Below are positions 42,927-50,713 of a stretch of DNA of 64,000 nucleotides, one piece after another. Origin of the DNA: Streptomyces mirabilis (GTDB taxonomy: Bacteria; Actinomycetota; Actinomycetes; Streptomycetales; Streptomycetaceae); contig NZ_CP074102.1 of assembly GCF_018310535.1 (NCBI RefSeq), positions 4,030,001 through 4,094,000 of the forward strand. The letters run 5' to 3'. The notes under the pieces were generated by a model. The model made no database searches, was not told where the DNA came from, and saw nothing but the letters and a program-made list of their open reading frames with translations. Every line of letters begins with the position of its first letter. The first letter of the stretch is position 1. The translations under genes were made by a program, and so were the position numbers.

Positions 42927-43403
42927 ATGGCAGTCCCTCCGGTCATCCCGATCGCCTACGAGCCGAAGTCCCGCACCGAGAGCATCGGTCGCTACGCGGA
43001 CGGCCAGTTCCTGGCGTCGATCACCTACGCCTTCCCCGAGGGCTACCGTCCCGACGATGGCTGGGAACAGCACAAACGCCTCTACACGGTGCTGCACACC
43101 TTCGACGCCGGGGGCCGCTACCGCGACTCGGAGATCTGGTGCGCGGGCACCTGGGCCGAACAGCAACTGGCCCCGGACGGACCGGACTCGGTGCTCTCCC
43201 GGGCCAGGGCCCATCTGGCGAAACTCCTGCGGAGCCTGCCCCGCCGCTCCTACACGGACATCGCGGTCCGTCCCTTCCAACGCACCGTCGACGGCGTGCT
43301 GTTCGGCCTGGTGATCAGGGAGGACGAGGAGGAGGCCTGGGCAGAGCTCTACCCGGACCGCCTCGCGTTCGCCGAGCCGTGGAACGGCCAGTACGACACC
43401 TGA
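42927..43403 (+). CDS. Conserved hypothetical protein
   Basis: A 158-residue soluble protein beginning MAVPPVIPIAYEPKSRTESI. It contains alternating strands and helices (YADGQFLASITYAFPEG, YTVLHTFDAGGRYRDSEIW) and ends in a mixed acidic segment (REDEEEAWAELYPDRL). It has one Cys, no signal peptide, and no motif that I recognise. It is expressed on its own: it starts 95 bp after the metG terminator and converges on the pectate lyase gene. Codon use matches its neighbours. Confidence 0.78.
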   Translation: MAVPPVIPIAYEPKSRTESIGRYADGQFLASITYAFPEGYRPDDGWEQHKRLYTVLHTFDAGGRYRDSEIWCAGTWAEQQLAPDGPDSVLSRARAHLAKLLRSLPRRSYTDIAVRPFQRTVDGVLFGLVIREDEEEAWAELYPDRLAFAEPWNGQYDT

Positions 43404-43469
43404 GCCGCGCGGCGGCATCCGAGGACTGGGCACCCGGGGCTTTCCGACCCCGGGCGCCCTTGGCGTCCC

Positions 43470-44816
43470 CTACGAGGTCAGGACCGCACCGGTGGTGGTG
43501 GCCAGCTCCGTCGGCAGGTTCTTCGCGGAGGTCTGGAGACCGGCGGTCAGGGCCGGCGTCCAGTTCACCGTCGTCTTCAACTTCTTCGAGTTCGCGGCGT
43601 TGTACGCGGCGACGAGATCGGTCGAGGTGCCGTTGACGAGGTTGCCGCCGCCGGCGACCGAGCCGGTGCCGTCGCCGCTGAGCAGCTTGGAGATCTTCCC
43701 GCCCGTCGGGACCTTCCAGTAGTTGTCCTCGGCGACGACCTGGGCCTTGGCGCGGGAGTTGATGCTGTAGAGGGGCGCGTACCCGTTGACGGTCGTGGTG
43801 TCGAAGTAGTTGTTGTAAATGTGCACCTGCCCGATCCGGGTCAGGGGAGCCCTCTGAACGATCCCCTTCCACACGTTGTGGTGAATGGAGACGCGCAGCT
43901 TGCCGACGCTGTCGGTGTCGCTGCTGCCGATCAGCATGGTCTTGTCGTGGTTGGTGAACTGATTGCGCTCGACGGTCACCAGGTCCGAGCCCTTGGTGAT
44001 GTCGAGGTCACCGTCGTGGATCTGGTACTCGCGGCCGTAGTACTTCGGGTTGGCGCTGTCGAAGTGCGACGCGTCGGTGAAGGTGTTGTGGTCGGCCCAC
44101 ACGTGCGTCGCGCCGCGCAGGGTGACGGCGTCGTACGCGGAGTTCCAGTTGCCGCTGTCGCCGTCGGTCGGGTCCCACTGCGGGAAGCAGTCCTCGGTGG
44201 CGCTGAAGGTCAGATTGCGGATGATGACGTTGTCGACGCTCTGCACCTGCAGACTGCCACCGGTGATCCCGGCCTTGGTGCCCGGCACACCCACGATGGT
44301 GGTGTTGGCGGGCACCTTGAAGACGATGTTCTTCGCCTGCTTCTGCTGCGCGGCGTCACGGGCCTTCTCCTGCGTGCCGGAAGGCAGCTTGGAGGTGCCG
44401 TACGCGGCCGGGTCGTAGGCCTTCAGATAGGCGGCCAGCGAGTACCCCGTACCGGCGGAGTAGTCGGCGCAGGTCAGCTTCTTGCCCGAGTCGTCGGTGT
44501 TGGCGTCGATGACACCCTTGACCTGAATGATCTTGGGCGTGGAGTTGTCGGCCTTGCCCAGCGCCTTCACGAGCTGGGCGCGGGTGCTGACGGTGTAGAC
44601 GTGCGAGGAGTCGGCCTGCGAGCCGCCGGTCGTCCCGGACCCGGATGCCGCCCAGCCGTCCTTGGCGGGCAGCACCTGGTGCGCGAGGTCGACCGTACCC
44701 GCGTTCGCGTTCATCACGAACGCGACGGCGCCGAGGCCCGCGGCCGTGACGGCGGCGGCGGAGACGATGACGGCGCGACGCTTGCGGAGGGACCTGCGGT
44801 GCGAGGGGGATGCCAC
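43470..44816 (-). CDS. Secreted pectate lyase (polysaccharide lyase family 1)
   Basis: A 448-residue secreted enzyme that cleaves polygalacturonate by beta-elimination with calcium. A basic signal peptide (RRSLRKRRAVIVSAAAVTAA) is followed by the parallel beta-helix. PL1 landmarks are NVIIRNLTFSATEDC, HVWADHNTFTDASHFD (the vWxDH motif with Asp calcium ligands), and the catalytic Arg region VQRAPLTRIG. The repetitive turns NNYFDTTTVNGYAPLYSINS belong to the helix. GTG 44816 has AAGGACT upstream. No other pectin genes are adjacent, so it acts alone in plant matter breakdown. Confidence 0.95.
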   Translation of the reverse strand: MASPSHRRSLRKRRAVIVSAAAVTAAGLGAVAFVMNANAGTVDLAHQVLPAKDGWAASGSGTTGGSQADSSHVYTVSTRAQLVKALGKADNSTPKIIQVKGVIDANTDDSGKKLTCADYSAGTGYSLAAYLKAYDPAAYGTSKLPSGTQEKARDAAQQKQAKNIVFKVPANTTIVGVPGTKAGITGGSLQVQSVDNVIIRNLTFSATEDCFPQWDPTDGDSGNWNSAYDAVTLRGATHVWADHNTFTDASHFDSANPKYYGREYQIHDGDLDITKGSDLVTVERNQFTNHDKTMLIGSSDTDSVGKLRVSIHHNVWKGIVQRAPLTRIGQVHIYNNYFDTTTVNGYAPLYSINSRAKAQVVAEDNYWKVPTGGKISKLLSGDGTGSVAGGGNLVNGTSTDLVAAYNAANSKKLKTTVNWTPALTAGLQTSAKNLPTELATTTGAVLTS

Positions 44817-44951
44817 GGATGAGTCCTTACGTGGTTGTGGAGCACGTGTTGTGGTGCACGAAGCCCCGCTGAGCGGTGCTTCTGACTCATCAGTGGCCGC
44901 GGAGACCGGAAAGGTTGCCGCCCTTTTCAACTCGCCCGACGGAGGATGCCG

Positions 44952-45140
44952 TTACCCGTTCCAGGAGGCACCCGTGCGGATGCGGGAGAGCAGCGCGGCG
45001 AGAGTGTGGGGAGAGACGGAGAGTATTCGGTCGGGGTCGTCACTCTCACGGAGGAGCAATGTGCTGTCGTGGTGGGCGAGTTCGACGCACTCGTCCCCAT
45101 CGCCGCCTCCGGAATAGGAGGACTTCTGCCACTGGATCAC
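44952..45140 (-). CDS. DUF397 protein (BldB-/WhiJ-partner type)
   Basis: A 62-residue DUF397 protein with the hallmark WQKSSYSGGGDGDECVELA opening and an RESDDPDRILSVS centre. Small proteins of this kind pair with an HTH-DUF5753 regulator and modulate it, as in the WhiJ system of S. coelicolor controlling development. The GTG start at 45140 is just 4 bases after the regulator stop, with AAGGAG upstream. So the two are translated from one mRNA. A divergent HATPase gene nearby completes the usual trio. Confidence 0.92.
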   Translation of the reverse strand: MIQWQKSSYSGGGDGDECVELAHHDSTLLLRESDDPDRILSVSPHTLAALLSRIRTGASWNG

Positions 45141-45143
45141 GCG

Positions 45144-45995
45144 CTACAACTCCTTCGCCATACGGTGTATGAAGTCCCGCGACTTCGCTGGGTCGAGCGA
45201 TACCGACTCCACCTTACGAAAGAGCGTTCGGAACCGGGCGAGCTGAGACTGCGCGTCCAGAAACGGTCCGCCATGCGGCGCGTCACGCTTCGCGGTGTCC
45301 AGTTGGGGCACGGGACCGCCCGCGTAGAACATCGAGGTGTTGGCACCGGCGAAGCCGTCCACGTCGAAGGGGATGACACGAACCGTGACGTTCGGACGCT
45401 CCGACTGCCTCAGGATTTCATCGAGTTGGGCTCGCGCGGCCTGCCGATCGGCCACGCGCGTCCGCAGCACGGACTCGTGGACGACCGCCTCGTACGAAAC
45501 CGCCTCGTCCCGCTCGACAACAATCCGCCTGCGCATGCGGTGAGCGACTCTTGGCTCCAACTCACTCGCTGGCAGCTCCGGAACCATGTAAGCGAATACT
45601 GAGCGGGCGTACTCCTCGGTCTGCAACACGCCCGGCACATGCGCAGTGGAGATCACGTTCAGGAAGCGCGCGTGATGCTCAAGCTCGGACAGATCCAGGA
45701 AACCGAGCGGAAGCACGCCCCGAAACTCCTCCCACCAGCCTCGCGTACGATCCGTCGCCATCGCGACCAGCGCGTCGATCAACTCCTCGTCCGCACAGGC
45801 GTACAGGGACGAAAGCCGCCGTACGCGCTCCTCGCTGACGCCGGAGAGCCCGGACTCGACCTGGCTCATCTGGGCCGAAGTCGATGACAGAAGCCCCGCC
45901 GCCTCACGCGCCGACATTCCTGCCGCGTCCCGCAGTTTGCGCAACTCGGCACCCAGCCGCACCTGACGCGCGCTGGGCTGACTCCTCGGCGCCAT
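45144..45995 (-). CDS. XRE-family regulator with DUF5753 domain (WhiJ-like)
   Basis: A 283-residue regulator. The helix-turn-helix is at about residues 12-70 (VRLGAELRKLRDAAGMSARE, AAGLLSSTSAQMSQVESGLS). DUF5753 follows to the end, with the recurrent segments HVPGVLQTEEYARSVF, VHESVLRTRVADRQ and VRVIPFDVDGFAGANTSMFY. These regulators bind DNA and are held or released by the DUF397 partner. ATG 45995 has GAGGAG 9 bases before it; the ATG at 46004 would lie on top of that ribosome site and is rejected. The target promoter is probably the divergent HATPase gene and its own. Confidence 0.93.
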   Translation of the reverse strand: MAPRSQPSARQVRLGAELRKLRDAAGMSAREAAGLLSSTSAQMSQVESGLSGVSEERVRRLSSLYACADEELIDALVAMATDRTRGWWEEFRGVLPLGFLDLSELEHHARFLNVISTAHVPGVLQTEEYARSVFAYMVPELPASELEPRVAHRMRRRIVVERDEAVSYEAVVHESVLRTRVADRQAARAQLDEILRQSERPNVTVRVIPFDVDGFAGANTSMFYAGGPVPQLDTAKRDAPHGGPFLDAQSQLARFRTLFRKVESVSLDPAKSRDFIHRMAKEL

Positions 45996-46200
45996 GCGAC
46001 TCATCTCCTCAACGGGTCCTCGTTCGGGTGTCAGGCTACGCGAACGACTTGCACCGGGAGAAATTTCTCCTCTACCGTCAGTGACGCGACGCACACTCAG
46101 CGAAACCCCGGGGCACCGGAAGCGCACCGCACCGTCCTGCCACGACGGTCGCGACATGCCACCGCCGTCCCCACTCCCACCTCGCCCCCAGGAGTCCCGC

Positions 46201-46626
46201 ATGCACGAATCCCAACCGGCCCCCGCCCCCTGGGAGTACACCCTCTACATCCCCAACGACCCCCGGGCCGTCGCGATCTGTCGCCGTACCGTCCGCCTGA
46301 TCCTCACCGCCCACGGCCTCCCCCACTTCACGGAAGCCGCCGAACTGCTGGCAACGGAGCTGGTCACCAACGCCGTTCAGCACACGAGGGGCCCCGCCGC
46401 CCTACGCCTCCGCGCGGAGAACGGCGCGCTGCGCATCGGCGTCTGGGACGCGGACCCCACACCACCCCGCCCGACCCGACACCCCACCCCGGACGCCGAA
46501 TCGGGTCGCGGCCTCGCGCTTGTCCACAGCTGTGCGGACACCTGGGGATGGGTCCGCCAACGGGACGTCAGAAACATCATCGGCACCGGCAAGTACATCT
46601 GGTGCGAACTGACCGCGGCGGCGTGA
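46201..46626 (+). CDS. RsbW-like HATPase of the WhiJ-type cluster
   Basis: A 141-residue GHKL ATPase domain with the N box LATELVTNAVQHT and the G box ESGRGLALVHS. It is a relative of the protein at 193-615 but only moderately similar. It lies divergent from the HTH-DUF5753/DUF397 pair, the standard third member of these clusters. A good AGGAG sits before the ATG at 46201. It probably binds a partner protein through the nucleotide-lid region; kinase activity is not proven for such members. Confidence 0.9.
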   Translation: MHESQPAPAPWEYTLYIPNDPRAVAICRRTVRLILTAHGLPHFTEAAELLATELVTNAVQHTRGPAALRLRAENGALRIGVWDADPTPPRPTRHPTPDAESGRGLALVHSCADTWGWVRQRDVRNIIGTGKYIWCELTAAA

Positions 46627-46705
46627 ACGTTTCATCGACCCCCGAAAGAGTGATCCCCCCTCATCGGCCGAACCCCCGGCCCAAGATCCCCCTAGGTTCC
46701 GCCAC

Positions 46706-46929
46706 ATGGTCACATCAACCCACGAGGTCTCGCACCGGATCTTCGCCGAGCACCCAGAGGCGCTCGCGCCCGTCTACGAGGCGCTCGGCGTCCCGCCGCC
46801 GACGAAGTGACAAGGACACTCTGGCGTACTGGTTCGAGACGATGGAAATCGCCCTGGCGAACACCCCGGCCAAGGCGAGGTGGAGGGAATTGCAACGGCG
46901 GAGGCCGTCGAGGAGGGCGTCGGCCAGGA
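46706..46929 (+). pseudogene. Remnant of a PD-(D/E)XK nuclease/transposase-like gene
   Basis: The first 34 residues (MVTSTHEVSHRIFAEHPEAL) match the opening of a common Streptomyces family of Rpn/PD-(D/E)XK-type putative transposase-like proteins of about 300 residues, then a stop comes at 46810. Just after, in another frame, DTLAYWFETMEIALANTPAK resembles a C-terminal piece of the same family. The roughly 200 middle residues are missing. So it is a deleted and frameshifted remnant. It abuts the shortened C-terminus of the convergent membrane protein gene, suggesting a deletion joint. Confidence 0.65.
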
Positions 46930-47493
46930 TCACCCGCCGGCTCCAGCCGCGCCGGCGGCCAGAGCCGTCTTCCACCAGGGGGCGCTGTACCAACCGCCCG
47001 GCATCCGCCGGCCGCCCACGACCCCGCCGGGGTAGTAGTACGGCGTCGCGTCACCGGGGCGGGGCGAGGCCGCGTAGGTCCGACCGTCGATCGTGACCCG
47101 GCCGTCCCGGGCAGTGATCGAGCTCGTGCCCAGGTCGGGGAGGGCGGGGCCGGGGTCGAGGCCCAGCGAGGTGCGGACGGCGCGGATGTAGTGGAGGCCC
47201 TCCAGAGCCGTCTGCGAGGCCATCGCGTACTGCGCGCCGGAGCGAGCCGTGACCAACTGACCCTGCGCGGCCCGGTGGCGTTCGGCGGCGTCGGTCAACG
47301 CCTGCGCCGCCGCCGCGTTGCCCCGCGCGTCGAGCGTGGACAGGCTCCCGCCGAGCCGCTCCACCCAGCGGTGGGCCTCCGCCTCCGCGTCCAGGTCGGA
47401 CACCGCGCCGTACGACCGCGACGACCGCCGCTGGAAGGCGACCGCGGCCACCGCTCCGACGATCAGCAACAGTGCGACCAGTACGACTCCCAT
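46930..47493 (-). CDS. Single-span membrane protein, possibly 3'-truncated
   Basis: A 187-residue protein with an N-terminal span (MGVVLVALLLIVGAVAAVAF), a helical, Ala-rich outer or inner part (QALTDAAERHRAAQGQLV, QTALEGLHYIRAVRTSLG), and a Gly/Tyr/Pro-rich end (YYYPGGVVGGRRMPGGWYS). The last residues (WWKTALAAGAAGAGG) look like the start of a second span that is cut short. Relatives that I recall continue with a Gly-rich membrane tail, so a 3' deletion at the junction with the neighbouring gene remnant is likely. GGAGGA precedes the ATG at 47493. Confidence 0.72.
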   Translation of the reverse strand: MGVVLVALLLIVGAVAAVAFQRRSSRSYGAVSDLDAEAEAHRWVERLGGSLSTLDARGNAAAAQALTDAAERHRAAQGQLVTARSGAQYAMASQTALEGLHYIRAVRTSLGLDPGPALPDLGTSSITARDGRVTIDGRTYAASPRPGDATPYYYPGGVVGGRRMPGGWYSAPWWKTALAAGAAGAGG

Positions 47494-47650
47494 GGCTTCC
47501 TCCGGCGCTTGCGTGTTCCGGTACGGCGCGAGGTGACCTCACCCGCCTCCCCGCCATCACACGCCCCGCCACTGTGCACCCCCGCCGAACCGCCTGTGCG
47601 TCCACGGTGAACCTCGCCAGACACCCGATCCCGACGCCCGTACGGCCCAA

Positions 47651-47681
47651 AGGGCCCGGAACCAGTGGAGTTCCGGGCCCT
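47651..47681 (-). terminator. Terminator of the intradiol dioxygenase-like gene
   Basis: A perfect 12-bp dyad, AGGGCCCGGAAC (47651-47662) with GTTCCGGGCCCT (47670-47681), lies 20 bp beyond the stop codon at 47701. Confidence 0.88.
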
Positions 47682-47700
47682 GGTCGAGCGAGCTGGTGGG

Positions 47701-48627
47701 TCAGCTCGCCGAGGGCGACGCCGACGTGCTCGGCTGCGTGTCCGTGTTGTCGTGCGTCTCGTCCGGGGCCACGCCCATCGTCAGGTGCGCGCGGACTCCC
47801 TTCGCGATGTTCTTCTTGTCGTACTTGAGGTACAGGAGGCCGCCCGTGTGGCCGTTCTGGGGGTAGATCGTGTCCTCGGTGAGCGTGGTGCGCGTGGTGG
47901 TGTTCGTGAAGTACGGGGAGACCTTCGCCGACGCCAGCACCGACTTCTCGTCGAAGAAGAACTGGCCCGTGTGGCAGGTGTGCCCGCCCTCGTAGCCCGC
48001 GTCGGTCCAGGTGCCGTCCACGTGCACCTTCGTGTGGATGTGCACGGCGCGACCCTGGTACCAGCCCGGGAAGATCGTCTTGAAGGTGACGTGGCCGTGC
48101 CGGTCCGTGTGCCAGGTGCCGCGCAGGAAGCGGTCGTCGTCGGTCGGCTCCTGGTGGCCCCCGCCGCCACCCCCCGGGCCGCCGGTCGGGGGCTCGCCGG
48201 TCGGGGTGCCGGAGGGCGGCGGGCCCGTCGGGGCCGGGCCGCCACCGCCGTTGCCGCTCGACTCGTAGCCCGAGTAGACGCCCGTCGCGCTGCAGTGCCA
48301 GATGTCCACGGCCGCGTTCCTGAGCGGCTTGCAGGTGTCCGCGTCGATCACCTTGAGTTCGAGGGTGAGCGGGATGCCCTCTTGGTCCTCGGTGACGTCC
48401 TGGCGGATCTTGTCGGCGTCGATGTAGTACGGGCCCTCGACCAGCTCCGAGGTGAGCGTGTAGCACGTTTCCGCCGCAGCGTGCGTCTCCGGAGCGGTCT
48501 CCTCAGCCGAGGCGTTCACCGACAGCGCGCCGCCGACCCCCACCGCGGTCACCGCCACGCCACTCGCCATCAGAACCGTACGGCGGGCCAACCCACCTCT
48601 GTTTTCGGGTACTTGAGAATCCGTCAT
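47701..48627 (-). CDS. Tat-exported intradiol ring-cleavage dioxygenase-like protein
   Basis: A 308-residue secreted protein. A twin-arginine signal (ARRTVLMASGVAVTAVGVGG) precedes a dioxygenase C domain. Motifs are LVEGPYYIDAD, VDIWHCSATGVYSGYES (Tyr ligand), IFPGWYQGRAVHIHTKVHVDG (Tyr and His iron ligands) and TGQFFFDE. A disordered Gly/Pro insert of about 35 residues interrupts it at about 130-165. The C-terminal tail is Ser/Thr-rich. In Streptomyces, secreted relatives bind catechols and lignin-derived aromatics. It is monocistronic. The ATG at 48627 has no clear ribosome site. Confidence 0.9.
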   Translation of the reverse strand: MTDSQVPENRGGLARRTVLMASGVAVTAVGVGGALSVNASAEETAPETHAAAETCYTLTSELVEGPYYIDADKIRQDVTEDQEGIPLTLELKVIDADTCKPLRNAAVDIWHCSATGVYSGYESSGNGGGGPAPTGPPPSGTPTGEPPTGGPGGGGGGHQEPTDDDRFLRGTWHTDRHGHVTFKTIFPGWYQGRAVHIHTKVHVDGTWTDAGYEGGHTCHTGQFFFDEKSVLASAKVSPYFTNTTTRTTLTEDTIYPQNGHTGGLLYLKYDKKNIAKGVRAHLTMGVAPDETHDNTDTQPSTSASPSAS

Positions 48628-48700
48628 GACCCGGGACGCTAGAGGCGAGAAGCCTGGGGGAATATTGGAATGCGCTGTGAAACGTGGTGCGCAAGCGAAA

Positions 48701-48730
48701 GGGCTCGAAACCGGCGTCGGTTTCGAGCCC
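48701..48730 (-). terminator. aspS terminator
   Basis: A perfect 12-bp dyad, GGGCTCGAAACC (48701-48712) with GGTTTCGAGCCC (48719-48730), separated by 6 bases. It lies 47 bp after the aspS stop, beyond three 11-bp direct repeats. Confidence 0.87.
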
Positions 48731-48733
48731 TTC

Positions 48734-48770
48734 GGCCTGACTGAGGCCTGACTTAGGCCTGCCTGAGGCC
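48734..48770. repeat. Three 11-bp direct repeats after aspS
   Basis: GGCCTGACTGA, GGCCTGACTTA and GGCCTGCCTGA run in tandem, followed by a partial GGCC. They fill the space between the aspS stop codon and its terminator. Confidence 0.75.
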
Positions 48771-48776
48771 AACTTC

Positions 48777-50540
48777 CTACTTCGGCTGCGGCTTCCGCAC
48801 CGACAGGTGCAGCTCGCGCAGCCGCGTCTCGTCCAGCTCCGTCGGCGCGCCCATCATCAGGTCCTGCGCGTTGCCGTTGAGCGGGAACGCGATCGTCTCG
48901 CGGATGTTCGGCTCGTCCGCGAGGAGCATGACGATGCGGTCGACGCCCGGGGCGATGCCGCCGTGCGGCGGGGCGCCGAAGCGGAACGCGCGCAGCATGC
49001 CGGCGAACTGCTCCTCGACGGTGTCACGGTCGTAGCCCGCGATCTCGAAGGCCTTGAGCATGATCTCGGGCTCGTGGTTGCGGATCGCGCCGGAGGACAG
49101 CTCGACGCCGTTGCAGACGATGTCGTACTGCCAGCCCAGGATGTCCAGCGGATCCTGGGACTCCAGGGCCTCCAGGCCGCCCTGGGGCATCGAGAACGGG
49201 TTGTGCGAGAAGTCGATCTTCCCGGTGTCCTCGTCCTTCTCGTACATCGGGAAGTCGACGATCCAGCAGAACCGGAAGACGTTCTCCTCGAAGTTGCCCG
49301 AGCGCTTCGCGGCCTCGACCCGCACCGCGCCCATGATCTTCGAGACCTCGTCGAACTCGCCCGCGCCGAAGAACACCGCGTGGCCGGGGGCCAGGGAGAG
49401 GCGCTTGGTCAGCTCGGCGACGTTGTCCTCGGTGAGGAACTTGGCGATCGGGCCCGTCAGCGAGCCGTCCTCACCCACCCGGACCCAGGCCAGGCCCTTC
49501 GCGCCCTGCTCGACCGCGTAGTCGCCGAGGCCGTCGAAGAACTTCCGGGTCTGACCGGCGACGTCCGGCACCGGCAGGGCACGTACGTGCTTGCCGGCGA
49601 AGGCCTTGAACTCCGAGCCCTCGAAGATGTCGGTGATGTCGACCAGCTCCAGCTGGGCGCGCAGGTCCGGCTTGTCGGAGCCGTACTTCAGCATCGCCTC
49701 GCGGAACGGGATGCGCGGGAAGGGGGAGGTGACATGACGGCCACCACCGAACTCCTCGAACAGCTCCGTCATCAGCTTCTCGATGGGCTGGAAGACGTCC
49801 TCCTGCTCGACGAAGGACATCTCCACGTCGAGCTGGTAGAACTCGCCCGGCGAGCGGTCCGCGCGCGCGTCCTCGTCGCGGAAGCAGGGCGCGATCTGGA
49901 AGTAGCGGTCGAAGCCGGAGATCATCAGCAGCTGCTTGAACTGCTGCGGGGCCTGCGGCAGGGCGTAGAACTTGCCCGGGTTCAGACGGGAGGGGACCAC
50001 GAAGTCGCGCGCGCCCTCGGGAGAGGTGGCGCTGAGGATCGGGGTCGCCATCTCGTTGAAGCCCAGCGCCGTCATCTTGTGACGGATCGCGGAGATCACG
50101 GCCGTACGCAGCAGGATGTTGCGGTGCATGCGCTCGCGGCGCAGGTCGAGGAAGCGGTACTCCAGGCGCCGCTCCTCGTTGACGCCGTCCTCGGCGTTGA
50201 TCGTGAACGGCAGCGGGGCGGCGGCGCCGAGCAGCTCGACCTCGCTCACCTCGACCTCGATCTCGCCGGTGGGCAGGTCCGGGTTGACGTTCTCCGCGCC
50301 ACGCGAGACGACCTTGCCGTCGACGCGGACCGTCGACTCCTTGGAGACCTTGTCGAGGGCCTCGTAGGCGGGCGTGCCGGGTCGGGCGACGAGCTGCGTG
50401 ATGCCGTAGTGATCGCGCAGATCGATGAAGAGGATGCCGCCCAGGTCTCGGCGATTGTGCAGCCAGCCGCTCAGCCGGACGTCGCTGCCGACGTCAGAGG
50501 CGCGGAGCTCGCCGCAGGTGTGGGACCTGTACCGATGCAT
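48777..50540 (-). CDS. aspS: Aspartyl-tRNA synthetase
   Basis: A 587-residue bacterial-type class II AspRS. It has the N-terminal OB-fold anticodon-binding domain ([20 protein letters not shown]), motif 2 ([20 protein letters not shown]), the GAD insertion of bacterial enzymes (about 295-410), and motif 3 ([20 protein letters not shown]). All parts have normal length. It attaches Asp to its tRNA; actinobacterial AspRS is often non-discriminating (also charges tRNA-Asn), which sequence alone cannot settle here. ATG 50540 starts the family-standard [13 protein letters not shown] parS site lies in the upstream gap. Confidence 0.97.
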   Translation of the reverse strand: MHRYRSHTCGELRASDVGSDVRLSGWLHNRRDLGGILFIDLRDHYGITQLVARPGTPAYEALDKVSKESTVRVDGKVVSRGAENVNPDLPTGEIEVEVSEVELLGAAAPLPFTINAEDGVNEERRLEYRFLDLRRERMHRNILLRTAVISAIRHKMTALGFNEMATPILSATSPEGARDFVVPSRLNPGKFYALPQAPQQFKQLLMISGFDRYFQIAPCFRDEDARADRSPGEFYQLDVEMSFVEQEDVFQPIEKLMTELFEEFGGGRHVTSPFPRIPFREAMLKYGSDKPDLRAQLELVDITDIFEGSEFKAFAGKHVRALPVPDVAGQTRKFFDGLGDYAVEQGAKGLAWVRVGEDGSLTGPIAKFLTEDNVAELTKRLSLAPGHAVFFGAGEFDEVSKIMGAVRVEAAKRSGNFEENVFRFCWIVDFPMYEKDEDTGKIDFSHNPFSMPQGGLEALESQDPLDILGWQYDIVCNGVELSSGAIRNHEPEIMLKAFEIAGYDRDTVEEQFAGMLRAFRFGAPPHGGIAPGVDRIVMLLADEPNIRETIAFPLNGNAQDLMMGAPTELDETRLRELHLSVRKPQPK

Positions 50541-50593
50541 CGTCGTTCATCCAGTCTTCGCGGATCGGGGTCTGTTTCACATGAGCTTGGGTC

Positions 50594-50609
50594 TGTTTCA
50601 CGTGAAACT
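50594..50609. other. parS centromere site (ParB-binding)
   Basis: TGTTTCACGTGAAACT matches the bacterial parS consensus TGTTTCACGTGAAACA at 15 of 16 positions. Streptomyces parS sites cluster within a few hundred kb of oriC. A degenerate copy, TGTTTCACATGAGCTT, starts 21 bp upstream at 50573. The site sits in the divergent gap between aspS and the PP2C gene. ParB binding here would help organise the origin region during sporulation. Confidence 0.93.
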
Positions 50610-50713
50610 TCCGGGCCGACGCCCGGATCCCCCAAGGGTACCGGCCGCCCAAAGATCACCACCCCGAATACTCTCGGTGGCACCTTCCGATCACCTCTTC
50701 ATACAGTGGGTCA

